From Isoetes taiwanensis (Eukaryota; Streptophyta; Lycopodiopsida; Isoetales; Isoetaceae), in NCBI GenBank assembly GCA_021234155.1, contig JAJEKV010000083.1, positions 1,827,932 to 1,891,931 of the forward strand: a DNA stretch of 64,000 nt, given 5' to 3'. The translations under genes were made by a program, and so were the position numbers. The first letter of the stretch is position 1; each line of letters starts with the position of its first letter. Positions 1 to 10,251 of the stretch are shown one piece after another. Below the pieces are notes generated by a model, which saw nothing but the letters and a program-made list of their open reading frames with translations, searched no databases and was not told the origin of the DNA.

Positions 1-231
1 AGGCAAAGCCTTAATTCTCGGGTTAGTATTTCCTGTTATTTACATAAAGTAGTTATTTTACATAAAGCATGTTATTTACTTTTACATGCATCAGTCCTAA
101 ACTGCCCTACCACCTTCATATATAGATCCTGCTCTATGATCTTGTTCTGTGATCTTGCCTATATGATCTGCTCTTATTCTATTTCACTAGCTCTTCCTCT
201 ATCTGTTCTAATTAGTGATCTAAAATAATGA

Positions 232-420
232 AGTAAATAATGATCTATGATCTATCTGCTTTATGATCTTGCTCTATGATCTATGATCTATGATCTATCT
301 GCTCTATGATCTATGATCTATCTGCTGTATGATCTATTTGCTCTATGATCTTGCTTATATGATTCTGCTGTATCTGCTCTTATTCTATTTCACTAGCTCT
401 TCCTCTATCTGCTCTAAATA
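232..420. repeat. Low-complexity CTATGATCTA-type tandem repeat
   Basis: The words 'tatgatctatgatctatctgctc' and shortened forms recur irregularly through this stretch. A second weaker block with the same words lies at about 120-230. It looks like a decayed minisatellite, and no coding signal is visible. Confidence 0.7.
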
Positions 421-549
421 ATGAACTAAAATAATGAACTAAATATTGAACTAAACAAGGAGTATTATTATTATATATCTGCTCTAACTGGCTTCATATT
501 TTGAATTCTGCATTCTGCATTCTGTTAGAATAATATGTTAGAATGGGAG

Positions 550-985
550 AAATCGCGCTTGGCGCATTTCTATTTCTTGGTTACGTTTTTCCACTAGGTT
601 AATCAAAGCGCGCCAGGCGCGTTTTTAGCCCGGGGATACCACTTAGTGTATAAGGGATACGCCATGTGCGAGGAAGGGGTCATAAAAAACCCCTTCGTAT
701 ACGCTTTTTTTAAGGCCTAAAAAACCCCTTTCCGTATGAAATACATCACTAGAGATTGGATTTTTTAAGGTCTAAAGAACCCCTTCCCGTACGTATTCGT
801 ACGCTTTAGGTTAAAAAAAACCCCTTATCGTCCACTCACATGGCATATACGGCCTACACTATGTGAATCCCCCGGGGTTTTTAGTTTGGCTTTTCTATTT
901 CATACGGCTCTATACAAATCGCGCCAGGTGCGTGTGAAATAGATCTGTGAAAAAAACAAAGCAAACGCGCCTGGCGCGTTTTGAA
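550..985. mobile_element. Foldback (MITE-like) element edged by CG-rich palindromes
   Basis: The outer edges carry copies of the palindrome GCGCC(A/T)GGCGC at about 550-570, 605-626, 916-933 and 963-983. Inside these, 'cccggggataccac...gccatgtg' at 627-675 pairs in inverted orientation with 'cacatggcatatac...cccccgggg' at 838-880. Between the arms AAAACCCCTT-type words recur at least four times with GTATACG or CGTACG palindromes. No reading frame fits, and the whole could fold on itself. I infer a non-autonomous foldback DNA transposon. No target duplication was identified. Confidence 0.5.
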
Positions 986-1063
986 TTATGTTTGTTCAGA
1001 ATCGTTTTATGGGGAGAGTAATATATCATTTGCTAATTACTTAATTTCTCTCGTTCTAGTGCC

Positions 1064-1393
1064 ATGGATTTTCCTTATGCATGGACACTGGCTGATCCTA
1101 GTTCAAATACACTGGCTGGTTCTAGTTCAAATACACTTCCCCTGGATGACCATCAACTCTGGACCCTGTACAAGATATTACTTGATTGTGCTGTTCAAAA
1201 CGTTCAAAGAGAGTTGGAGAATCCAAGAGACGATCTGACGGGGGCCATGGGAACACTTCCATCGCATCTCTCGGACATATCGCGGCTCCTCATGCTCCTA
1301 GTAAGGCTCATGCCAACAAATAAGTACGAGGATTTGATTTATAGTATCAAGGATCGATACAACACTGGGGTTTGGAGACTCGACATTCATTAG
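1064..1393 (+). CDS. Unrecognised short reading frame (109 codons)
   Basis: A 109-codon frame begins at ATG 1064 and stops at 1391. Near its amino end it has an internal duplication of 'NTLAGSSSNTL' type, followed by a leucine-rich, helix-like middle that could be globular. I recognise no family. It lies between two clusters of CG-rich palindromes, which elsewhere in this block sit in introns, so it may be one exon of a larger broken gene rather than a free-standing gene. Confidence that it is coding is low, because it has no visible homolog and there is no clear promoter. Confidence 0.3.
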   Translation: MDFPYAWTLADPSSNTLAGSSSNTLPLDDHQLWTLYKILLDCAVQNVQRELENPRDDLTGAMGTLPSHLSDISRLLMLLVRLMPTNKYEDLIYSIKDRYNTGVWRLDIH

Positions 1394-1489
1394 GAAGATG
1401 AGGATCCCGTCATATCGTGGTGGTTCGGGGGGACTTTTTATGGTATTGGGCGATGAAGTGGGCCTGTGTGACATATTGTAGAGATAGAA

Positions 1490-1580
1490 AGAATTCGCGC
1501 CTGGCGCATTTTTGCAGAAGAAGAAATGTACATATACTTTTTTGGAATATGAATACAAACTCGCGCCTGGCGCAATTTTG
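1490..1580. repeat. Two copies of the CGCGCCTGGCGC palindrome
   Basis: Copies lie at 1491-1512 and 1560-1579, each preceded by 'gaat' or 'aaac' and followed by 'attttgca'. They belong to the same palindrome family as those at 0.5-1 kb, 7.6-8.0 kb, 10.1-10.2 kb and 11.5 kb. Confidence 0.75.
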
Positions 1581-1639
1581 CACTAAACTTTTCTGTCATT
1601 AGTTTATTATGTTTTTTTATATGCAATGTCGAAAACATT

Positions 1640-3160
1640 GAATCCTCGGATGCCCTCCAAACCGAAGATGACCAACCCCAAGAAACTACATATTTTCATT
1701 AATGTGTAGTTTCATGGGGTTGATAAGACTGGCTAAAGACCATCACAGAATTCAAAATTCACAACATCACGCAGATGTTATGATATATTCTTTCTTTTTT
1801 GAATATCCAAATATACATACCTTTTTCAGACGTTCTTTTGGCCATGCTACAAATGTGCCCACGCTTTCACCAACTGTATCGCCACCGGGATGTCTTCTTG
1901 GAAGAGCCTCATCTTCATAATTGCAGTTTATAATGGAAATCTTACAGAAACTGTTTCCAAGAGGAACACCATGACACATAGAACTTGGATTCAGATCTTC
2001 GATTTTACATAAGCCTACTCGGGCTTCAAGTTTGTTTGTTAAAAGATAGCATTCTTCTCCCATTAATCGATAAAGAACCGTAATGCATTGGAAAAAATAG
2101 AGGACCTAAAAATAGAGAACAAGAGAATGCATTCGAATGGAATCACACTCACCATAGTTCAACAGACATCGAATGGGATTGAAGGCGCGCGACCGAATGG
2201 GATTGAAGGCGTTGTAGACGCGGATCTTGGCGCCTCGATAGTCGATTGTTCTTGGGCGCTCTGATAGTAGGAATGATCTTGGGCGCTCTGATAGTAGGTG
2301 GCCGATTAGGTGGTAGTAGATTGCCACATATGCGTTTCTTGAAATTAATAATTAATTGTTATCTTGAAATTGCACTAAAAAGAAAAACACATTTTAAATT
2401 TGTAAATGAGCTGGACGGGCGGTTAATTAAGGCGATAAATTTAAAAGGACGCCAATTTGAATTTACTGGTTGTAAATCTGACGGCCCTAGATTATGAACG
2501 ATACATATAAGTTTAAACCAAAACCCCGGGCCTCATATTATCTCGCACTTGCGCGTTCTATGGCGTCTAGAGGATCTGGCCGCTACCGAGGCGAGGGTAG
2601 AGGTGGGCGGCATTAATGCACAAATCCCAAGCCCGGAGGTTTTCTGAACAAGCGAAAAAGCACAATTCCAAAGCAAGCCGGGTAATGGATCTGTTTTTGT
2701 TCCAGAATTTTTTGTCCCCCTTTTGGTTAGGTTTTTTTAGGATGTGTTTCTGTAATAATAGAGTTATTATCCGAGAAGAAGCATGTGTCCTCTAATATTT
2801 GAGTTCATATGTCCCAAAAATGTGTGCTTAATGTGTGGCTAAACAAGATTCAAGTAGTTAGTTGTGTTTTTTATAGTTTGTTGTGCCCTCTGATGAAGAT
2901 TCAACTCTTTAAGTTGTGGTGTTTATAGTTATTTGTGTCAAAGCCGCAGTTGAATAAGCATTACATTAGTTTCTATATCTTGAGATGTAGATTCGACAAT
3001 TTAAGTTGTATTTTTATAGTTAGTTGTGTCCTTAGCATTTTAAGTAAATGATTTTGCTCTGCACTATTTTTTCAAATCGCCAAGCGCCAGTTTTTTTTTT
3101 GCATATATTTCGACATAGCATATGTTTTAGCATTAAAAGATTAAACCATGTGCTGTAATT
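1640..3160. other. No gene seen; two short tandem duplications
   Basis: The stretch is mostly AT-rich. 'cgaatgggattgaaggcg' is repeated at 2169-2186 and 2193-2210, and 'cttgggcgctctgatagtag' at 2249-2268 and 2278-2297. A variant palindrome 'aaatcgccaagcgccag' sits at about 3075-3090, just before a plausible splice acceptor (ttttacag, ending 3166). No convincing reading frame is visible. Confidence 0.5.
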
Positions 3161-3166
3161 TTACAG

Positions 3167-3889
3167 GATCACAAAAGCCACTCAAAAGGAGAACCAAGCA
3201 AGGCGAGACCTCTTCAGCCCAGAAAAAACAAAGGACAGATGAAGATGTTATTGCATGCACTGCAAAGATGTATTGACGTTAGAAGATACATCCTAATAAT
3301 AAAGGCTCGTAGAACCTCCATGTCCGTAAGAAGATCTTATAGAGGGGCCGAATGGTATGTGGAGATATTCAAACTCCGGTGGGAAGACAGACCTCATATT
3401 CATGTCAAGGGTAAGAGAGACCGATCAAATGAAGAAGCGAGGAATTCTTATTACATGCTGCGGAAGTGTGACGATTCTTTCTGTTCTTTGCTAGTTGAAG
3501 TGGGCCAAAAACATAAGAAGAGTCTAAAGAAGATTAATCGATGCAGTGCTAGCTCTTTTAAAGAGACTGCATTAAGATCAGACGACATGGCCGATAACCT
3601 CTTCAAATATGGTTGGACAAATGGCAGCCATTGACTCCTAAAAGAATATGCGAGGGCTTACAAATTGTTCGACGAGCCATTAGCACGAGGCCCTCGGGCA
3701 GTGTCTACTTACAGGCAGTGAAGGATAAGGAAGAAGCTAGCTCCAAAGGCAGGGAAACTACAGAAGTGACAGCAGGCCTTACAAGTGACGATGACAAGGC
3801 CAGGCAGTTGGAGGCAATGAGCAAATCAAGAAATATGCCGACAAGTATCCATCGGGCCTCGAGCTTCACCCATCCAAATAAACGTGGAT
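3167..3889 (+). pseudogene. Degenerate exon of unrecognised gene
   Basis: After a pyrimidine-rich acceptor ending at 3166, the sequence reads as a lysine/arginine-rich protein segment in one frame (3167-3270). It then continues with frame changes through 3239-3634 and 3613-3889. The 3613-3889 part is rich in K, E, S and T. No known motif is visible. The position, just upstream of the DGQD segment, suggests that it is an amino-terminal exon of the same broken gene. This is an inference from order and orientation only. Confidence 0.35.
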
Positions 3890-3904
3890 AGGCTTTTCAG
3901 TCCA

Positions 3905-4172
3905 CTAAAGCTATTTATATCAGCAGAAGGTATGACAAGCAGCACTCCTTGGAGATATTGAACAACATGATCGAAAATCCAGGGCAGGTGCCAATGCCTG
4001 CAGATGTAGTGCCATACGATACCAGAACGAAAAAGGTAATCATTTGGAGCAAGCCGAGGACTTCATCGAGAACCCGCATATACATTTTATGATAATAGAT
4101 GGCCAAGATTCAATAGAGGCCCGTAAGATTCTCATCAAGAAGGCCAAAGATACTTGGGAATCGGTTGTTCTA
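3905..4172 (+). pseudogene. ParB-like 'DGQ' segment of a broken TE-type or plant gene
   Basis: Two overlapping frames, split by a one-base shift near 4045, encode a coherent segment. The first ends in an acidic/polar stretch with 'VPYDTRTKK', and the second contains 'FMIIDGQDSIEARKIL' followed by TAA at 4170. I know the hydrophobic-hydrophobic-D-G-Q-H/D-x-x-x-A-A pattern from ParB/Srx-type nuclease domains. I also recall it from a large uncharacterised protein family of non-flowering plants in which it precedes a methyltransferase-like domain. The usual histidine of DGQH is aspartate here. The frameshift, the early stop and the substitution all point to a pseudogene. Downstream sequence is interrupted by a Helitron-like insertion before the putative later exons at 8.08 kb. 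Confidence 0.45.
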
Positions 4173-4239
4173 TAAGCTATATTCATCCGAAAACCGCCAG
4201 TTCGGACAGGAATAAATTACTAATCGCATATTTCTTATT

Positions 4240-4510
4240 AGCCAGAATGACTTTAGCTAAACTTGCTCGATGTTAATCCCAGAACTTTCTGTCGTTTAGC
4301 TAAACTCTACATATTTTTTCTCTCATACTTTCTAGCGTTTAGCTAAACTAACCTAAGCATTATCCTAAAAATTTCTATGGCGTGGCCAACGGAAATTATT
4401 AAACCAAATTATCGTACTTTTTTTTTCAATTGTTTCCACTTATTTTAGTCATTTTCTTCGTTGAAAACATTCTAAAATAATGCTAACTAGAAAAATCTAT
4501 GACTCAAATT
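4240..4510 (+). repeat. Direct repeat, left copy (partner at 7226-7450)
   Basis: The order 'agaatga..ttagctaaact', 'gtttagctaaac', 'catactttctagcgttt(a/g)gctaaa', and then a T-rich tract with 'acttattttag' is shared with 7226-7450 in the same orientation. The copies are clearly diverged. They flank the Helitron-like segment that ends at 7224. Confidence 0.55.
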
Positions 4511-4842
4511 AATTTATAATGCTAGAAACTAAATTACTAATCATATATTTCTTATCCTATATTATAATGTTATAGGGTGTTGTATCACGCCCTAATCTAG
4601 ACGGTGGAGATTCGATGTAGCTATCGGACGGTCAGATATTATAGTTATGTTTTATGTTGAAGCCCTCTTACGTACACGGATGCATTTGTGTGACTTCTTT
4701 GCATTATTGTGTGCTAGGGGGAAGGCCATCCGCTTCAAACTCACAGGTTATGCCGATCAACAACCGTGGTAGGTTTTGGGCTCGCGGAGCTCTTGATGGT
4801 GCAGATTTGACACGCGAAAATTTCTCTGAGCCCTATCCGTGA

Positions 4843-5170
4843 GCAGTGAGTTCTGGAGGGCTCGGCATCTGTCGAAGAAGCTAAGATAGCCGGATTTTAT
4901 GGCTGAAAGATTTGGCAGCCACCGCCTTGCCGATTTGCTTTCCTGCGGGCAGAGGCTATGGCACATGAACCGAATCAAGGCAAAGGAAGGAATGGTAGTC
5001 TTTGCATGGTGTTTTACCAGATGATCTTTGCTTTTGTTTGGGATCGGCCGAGCGGTGAGTTCCTAAGACTTGGCATATGTTGAAGAAGCTAAGATAGCCG
5101 GATAGGACAGGAAGGAATGGTAGTTTTTGCATGGTGTTTTACTAGATGATCTTTGCTTTTGTTTAGGATC
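4843..5170 (+). repeat. Imperfect tandem duplication
   Basis: 'gaagaagctaagatagccgg' occurs at 4873-4892 and 5082-5101. 'ggaaggaatggtagt(c/t)tttg' and 'atgatctttgcttttgttt' occur in both halves. The second unit is shorter because the middle part is missing. The surrounding 4.56-4.64 kb has 'cggacggtcagat'-type sequence, common in plant repeats. No coding signal is visible. Confidence 0.65.
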
Positions 5171-5229
5171 AGAAGGCTCCGCATTGCTCCAAATGGTGGC
5201 TTGGTTCTGTTCGAAATGTTGAAGATTGA

Positions 5230-7190
5230 TTGTACCTCAGGCTGACATTATACAAGACGGGCTTTTTTGCGTAGTCATTTATGCGTTCAGAGCATAACAC
5301 GATTTTGTCACTTCAGATCCGTGCAAAGGTATTTTGGTTTTTGTCCAGATGCAACTCGCTTCATTTTTCATCCCATTCTTTATTTTCTAGAAGAAGTTAT
5401 GCTTATATTTTTTGCGGTTCCTTAGGAACTGGACGAAAGTTAGAACGTGTAGCAACTTGAACTGCCTCAAGTATTGTCTCCAGAAAGTATTTTGGCTCTT
5501 TTTACTTTTCAGAGAATGTAAATTTAAATTTCATGCTTCCAAATTCTTTTATGGAGCCAACTATATAAATGAAACCCTTTTGCTTCATTGGATTTGTCTG
5601 AATGCTTTCCAAGGCTAAGATTGATATGTAAAAAGCAGCGTTTGTGAATAGAGCATTATGACTCCTAAAGTTTCTAGCAAAGAAACCAAATAGAGCTAAT
5701 AGTGTCCCCGGTTTCCATAGATGAGGTGTTCCGCACTTCATAGCCAAGGCGTCTAAGTAAGCCTTTTCAATGCTGCAAATTGCTGTTAATTGGAAATTGC
5801 TCTTAATTGTTATCATCTACTACAGTAGACCAGTTATAATGTCATTGGAAATCGTTGTCTGAATTTCAACAGCTAATGTTGACATTGCAATTAAATTGTA
5901 GGTAAACAATTGCTGAGCTAAAGTCAGCTTCAACTTAATGGAAGCTTCAGTTGGTACATTTCAAGCAAACCAATTTTTGCTTTGGGATATTGTGTGCACA
6001 TGCTTCAAAATTTTGTACTATAAAGGTACTTCCAGCTTTTCTGTTGTACATAATGAAGTTCCATAATTTACAGTCTTACTTTTTTGCATTTGCCAAGTAC
6101 CTTCCTCTCATGTCTAAGGATTCATGTGAGAATACAATCTACAATGAAGTTAATATTCCTTTAGGGAATGTGTTTGCCTCTTTGAAAGATTAGAGCAGGG
6201 AGAAGTGCAACATCAAACAAAGCAATACAAAGGTAATTTATACAATTTACTACATTAGATGCAGTGCAGAATCAGAAATGGATGGAAAAATATTCTTATT
6301 GGTAAATAATAACAAAAAGGTTGGTTGTGCTGAAAGGTAAAATGTCTGACGAATTCTTGCAGTTTCTTCCACATTTTCTTCTGACATTATGAACCTCATT
6401 TAATCAATGTTTTGATGATATGAGCATAATCAAGAGAGAGAAAGTTAGTGCGAGAAATAGTTAAAAATTCTGTCAAAATGCCGTGATATTTTTTGAAGGA
6501 CGACTGTCAAAATGCCATGATGTCTCGGGTTTCAACTTATCATAATGGTCAACCACATTTCAACTACGTGAAATGATTGAAATCTAAGTCCATCTCCAAG
6601 GTAACCTTAAAGCAAAACCTCAACTTAAATTGTATAGATTAGAGTACAATTTAAACTGGAAAGTCCCGATTAGAGTACAATTTAAACTGGAAAGTTCCCT
6701 TCTGTTAATATTCTTAAGTTAATGGAATTAAGCCATTTAAAAGAAACCAACGAGACAAGACACATAGCAAAGACTTACATAGAACCATTGTTAGAACTTA
6801 TTGTTTAGCACTGGTTTATATCATCTGCAACTTTGTTTAGGGATATAATTTATGATTGTTGACACACCAATCTAATCACCATGTTTGAAACCCAATTGGT
6901 TTATATCATCAACTCTATTTAATGATAGAAAGTTTGATTGTTGATGCCTCACTCCAATCACCACGTATTACAACGAATTCAAATTGTTGCATGTGTGAAT
7001 TTGTGGTGGAGGATTTTGTAATAGTGTTACTTGATGCATTACCTACAATGTCCAAGTGTTCAAGTGTGAACATTCGAGCATTAAATATACGCTATTACAA
7101 AATATGGAATCACAGGCGCATAGAATGGTCACTTGGTTCTATTATTAACAAGCTTTTTTCCATTTGCGGCCTAAACACTTACATGCTCCA
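5230..7190. other. No gene seen; interior of the Helitron-like segment
   Basis: The interior is AT-rich with only short, composition-poor reading frames, the longest about 100 codons at 6922-7224, running into the Helitron end. A 27-bp unit 'gattagagtacaatttaaac' is duplicated at about 6640-6697. I see no recognisable domain. Confidence 0.45.
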
Positions 7191-7192
7191 AA

Positions 7193-7225
7193 CTTATGCC
7201 AGCAACGCTGGGCACCGTTACTAGT
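7193..7225 (+). mobile_element. Helitron-like 3' terminus (hairpin + CTAG)
   Basis: A short hairpin, CCAGC-aac-GCTGG, is followed nine bases later by CTAG at 7221-7224 and then T. Helitrons end in CTRR preceded by a GC-rich hairpin and insert between A and T, and this site fits. The same terminal ~35 bases recur in the opposite orientation at 22637-22670. The element would extend leftward from 7224, but I could not fix the 5' TC end, which should lie near 4.5 kb. Confidence 0.6.
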
Positions 7226-7450
7226 AACCTAGAATGATATTAGCTAAACTAGCCCGAAATTCATTCTAAAAGTTTCTATGGTTTAGCTAAACAATACAAA
7301 ATTTCACTTTCATACTTTCTAGCGTTTGGCTAAAGAGCTCCAGGGTTGGTGCAGTCCTGAAAAAAGTTAAGCTAAAATTATTATTTTTTTCCCAATTTTT
7401 TTCATTTACTTTAGCCGATTTTTTTCAAAATTTTGCTAAAAAATCGCCAA
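7226..7450 (+). repeat. Direct repeat, right copy (partner at 4240-4510)
   Basis: It begins immediately after the Helitron-like 3' end with 'aacctagaatgatattagc' and follows the same motif order as the left copy, including the TTTAGCTAAAC words and the T-rich tract. It may represent repeated sequence present before the insertion, or a transposon terminus. Confidence 0.5.
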
Positions 7451-7569
7451 ATAGCTAAGTTTAGCCCTTAAATTATTCCATGGTTCCTGAGCAGCTCAAC
7501 AACACCTGCCGAACTAGCCGAAATAAGCGCACTCCTAAATGACATGAGAAAAACATTCTTATACAAAAG

Positions 7570-8083
7570 GTAATTCTCTTCCTACATTTTTATTTTTCGT
7601 ATTTGCAAATCGCGCCAAGCGCGATTTCATAGTAGAAGGCAAATTGCGCCAGGCGCGATTTGCCTTCTCTAAGTAGCAAAGGGTTCCTGGGATGGTAGAC
7701 GTTTCTCGTCAAATAAGCAAATCGCGCCTGGCGCGATTTCATATTGGAATACAAATTGCGCCACGCGCGATTTGCCTAGCCTGAGGAGACATGGCTGTCC
7801 TTGAAGATAGCCGTTTCTCCTCAAAGTAGGCAATTCGCGCCGTTTCTCCTCAAAGTAGGCAATTCGCGCGTGGCGCAATTTGTATTCTAATATGAAATCA
7901 CGCCAGGTGCGATTTGCTTATAGGACGAGAAATGTCTACTATTCCAAAAACCCTTTGCTATTTAGAGAAGGCAAATCGCTACCGGCGCTGATTTGCCTTT
8001 CTAATATGAAATCGCGTGCGCTGCATTTTAAACTAGAAGGATTGTTTGAATTCAATGATTATGAAGCTAACGGTTATTCCTTG
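7570..8083 (+). other. Probable intron holding a foldback
   Basis: A donor-like 'aaaag|gtaattc' at 7569/7570 and an acceptor-like 'ttccttgcag|tcc' ending at 8083 bracket a stretch with no conserved coding. Almost all of it is occupied by the CG-rich inverted repeat at 7607-8027. The splice sites were judged by eye only. Confidence 0.45.
7607..8027. repeat. ~420-bp imperfect inverted repeat (foldback) built of CG-rich palindromes
   Basis: The left arm (7607-~7800) and right arm (~7806-8027) are reverse complements with scattered mismatches. For example, 'gatttcatattggaatac' at 7734-7751 pairs with 'gtattctaatatgaaatc' at 7881-7898. 'gcaaagggttcctgggatgg' at 7676-7695 pairs with the segment around 7940-7965. 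At least seven ATCGCGCC(T/A)GGCGCGAT-type palindromes sit in register on both arms. Near the centre 'cgtttctcctcaaagtaggc' is duplicated in tandem. It would fold into a long double-stranded RNA if transcribed. It could be a foldback transposon or a small-RNA source. Confidence 0.75.
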
Positions 8084-9640
8084 CAGTCCCTATATAGAGC
8101 AACTTCGCATGCTCGGAACCGCTGGATTGAATATGGGAAGCCAATGCCGACCGCATGTGGCCGGTCCAAAAGCCCGAATTCAAGTTGCTTTGGAAAGGAC
8201 ACTTAGTCGACTATAATACGAGGACAAGACCAAGAGCACCGAGAACAAAGAAAAAAAAAAAAAAAGGAGATGAAAAGGGTGATGTCAAAGAACCAATCGT
8301 ACCCAAGGATGCCCGCAAGATAGTTTTGCTTCGTGATCCGGTTTGGGAGAAATGGAATGAATTCGGGACGCCTACGTGGAGAAGAAGTTGCCGATTCACA
8401 AGGAAGATTTCCTCCTGTTGACACATCAATTTTGATACCCATATAACAGATGAGGAAGGCCCGTGGATTGGAAGATCAAGAACTCATCTCATCCCCGATA
8501 GGTTAATCGAAAAGAAAATCCTTTACAAGAAAACCCTCAAAAAACAAAGGCTATGGAATCCTTTGAAGATGCATGCGAATTTAACTAAAAAATATTAGAG
8601 TGCTCAAGAAGGCAGTTGGTGAGGAATTGCAAAGGCTTACAGGAGAGTGCTCGTTGTCGGAGTTAGGACTCATGCAAAAGTATAACTTCTCCAACGACGA
8701 CCTAAAGAAGTATGTATTTTGGTCCAAGGACTTTGTCAAGCAAAGCAGGTTGAAGAACGTTGCAAAGATCGGTGGGATTCATACTAAAGTTGCATCCGAC
8801 TTGAAACGAAAAGTCGCGTTGGTGAAGCGCACCCGGAGACGGAATCCACATTTTTATCAAGTGTCCACCGGGTATAAAGTGTGCCTTGCCGGCGGGTGCG
8901 GTGTGCCCATGATATCACACTCTTTGTGCTTGATAGCCGAGGCACCAGATGGCAGCTTGATGACTATAATAATTCGCTCTTCAACATATGCGCTGGTTGC
9001 ACGCATTTAAATGAATTACACAATCGTCACTATATGTCCCTCCCCGGCATGTCCTATGCATATGCTCTAAGTGCTTGCAAATGACTTAGAATGCATGAAA
9101 GTCATACGACAAAGCATCCTCATAGATGAAAACAAGGACAATGACTTCAGCACAGCAAGTAAAATTTCTCATGTGCTTATTATTATGATAGCCATGATGG
9201 ATGATAAGGAATATGAAAGGCTTAAGGGAAAAACAGATGGAGACAAACTAGCATGGCAGTGCTATCAGTTAGATGAACGCATCCTGCGAAACGTCTTCTA
9301 TCTGGAGCAAGAAGACAAGGGGAAGGCTGTCAAGGTTGTGGAAGAGTTAGAGGAGGAAGAGGAAGAAGAGGAAGAAAACGAGGACGACACAGTTCTTGTG
9401 GGCCACATTAAGTATGAGCTCCTAACTTCACATAAGGGGAAGCTAAACAAGAACGGGTTCTCTATGGACCTTTCCCAGTATCTCATTGAAGCATTTTGTC
9501 CATTGGGAACAACTTGCTGGGAACTTCACGTTGGAGGTTACATCGGTAGAGAAGCTTTGAAGTTAGCAAGGAAATGCCAGAGCGTCGTCTCCGATGATTG
9601 AGCCAGAAATTTTTTGGACCTCTTCTTTGAGAAAGTACTA
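8084..9640 (+). pseudogene. Broken gene with methyltransferase-like carboxy end
   Basis: The exon after the acceptor at 8083 encodes 'SHARNRWIEYGKPMPTA' and then a lysine-rich linker that includes an A16-type run causing frame uncertainty (8250-8267). Frames then change repeatedly (8155-8421, 8600-9010, 8881-9084, 9071-9601). The 9071-9601 frame has a poly-glutamate block and ends in 'LIEAFCPLGTTCWELHVGG' followed by 'REALKLARKCQSVVSDD' and a TGA. That end resembles motif I and the following helix of class I methyltransferases (usually D-x-F-x-G-G), with key acidic residues altered. By memory, the order DGQ segment, 'ARxxWxxxGKP' segment and methylase-like end matches an uncharacterised plant family. 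Multiple frameshifts mark a pseudogene. Confidence 0.4.
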
Positions 9641-10052
9641 GAGGAAGCCCCTAGGGAACCAATCGGCAGTGCAAAAAACAAAGCTTCTAGCTCTAAGGCC
9701 GAAATACCTTCAGATTTGCTTAAGGAACGGGAGATTATGAGACAGGCATTGCATGGCTCCAACTTCATGGATGACATGGACGAGCAGGCAGATCACCAAA
9801 TACCTATCGACATGCCTGTGAACATCCTTGGCCCTGAAAATATAGACCAGGATGACAATGACAAGAATGATGATAATAACAATAATGATGATGAAGCAGA
9901 CTCCAAATCTGAAAGCACTAGCCAGGTTAGCGTAAAGAGTAATGAACTATCAAGCCTAGCTCACACAATACAGATCTCAACTGATGTGGTTGGAGGAAAC
10001 TCAGAATAAAGATGCAACGGAAGAAGAGACCAAGGGGAATGATGAAGAAGAA
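9614..10052 (+). pseudogene. Acidic, Asn/Asp-rich coding segment linking to the FCP1-like exon
   Basis: A frame of 131 codons (9614-10009) follows directly after the TGA of the methylase-like segment. It has an alanine/proline-rich start and a 'DDNDKNDDNNNNDDEADS' low-complexity stretch. It appears to continue in another frame to a donor-like 'gaaag|gtatcg' at 10052/10053. It is probably a linker region of the same gene and would be disordered. No domain was recognised. Confidence 0.35.
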
Positions 10053-10251
10053 AGGTATCGTGACAATGTTCCTTTTTTTTATATCCATGCATTTTACAAA
10101 CTACAAGCATATAGAAATCGCGCCTGGCGCGATTTAGAGTTCCCAAGAGCATATTTTTAAATTATGTTGACATGCATCATTAATGAAATCGCGCCTGGCG
10201 CGTTTTCGTTTTCCATTTCATTCATCTCATACATTATTGTTCTCCTTACAG
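10053..10251 (+). other. Probable intron with two CG-rich palindromes
   Basis: It runs from GTATCG at 10053 to 'ctccttacag' ending at 10251. Palindromes of the ATCGCGCCTGGCGCGAT family lie at 10115-10135 and 10185-10206. The downstream exon opens directly into the FCP1-like domain, which supports the acceptor. Confidence 0.55.

Noticed and set aside
7607-8027. CRISPR array
   Set aside because: The repeats are self-complementary, irregularly spaced and part of one large inverted repeat in plant DNA.
8203-8442. Minus-strand Phe-rich frames
   Set aside because: They are generated by the A-run at 8250-8267 on the coding strand.
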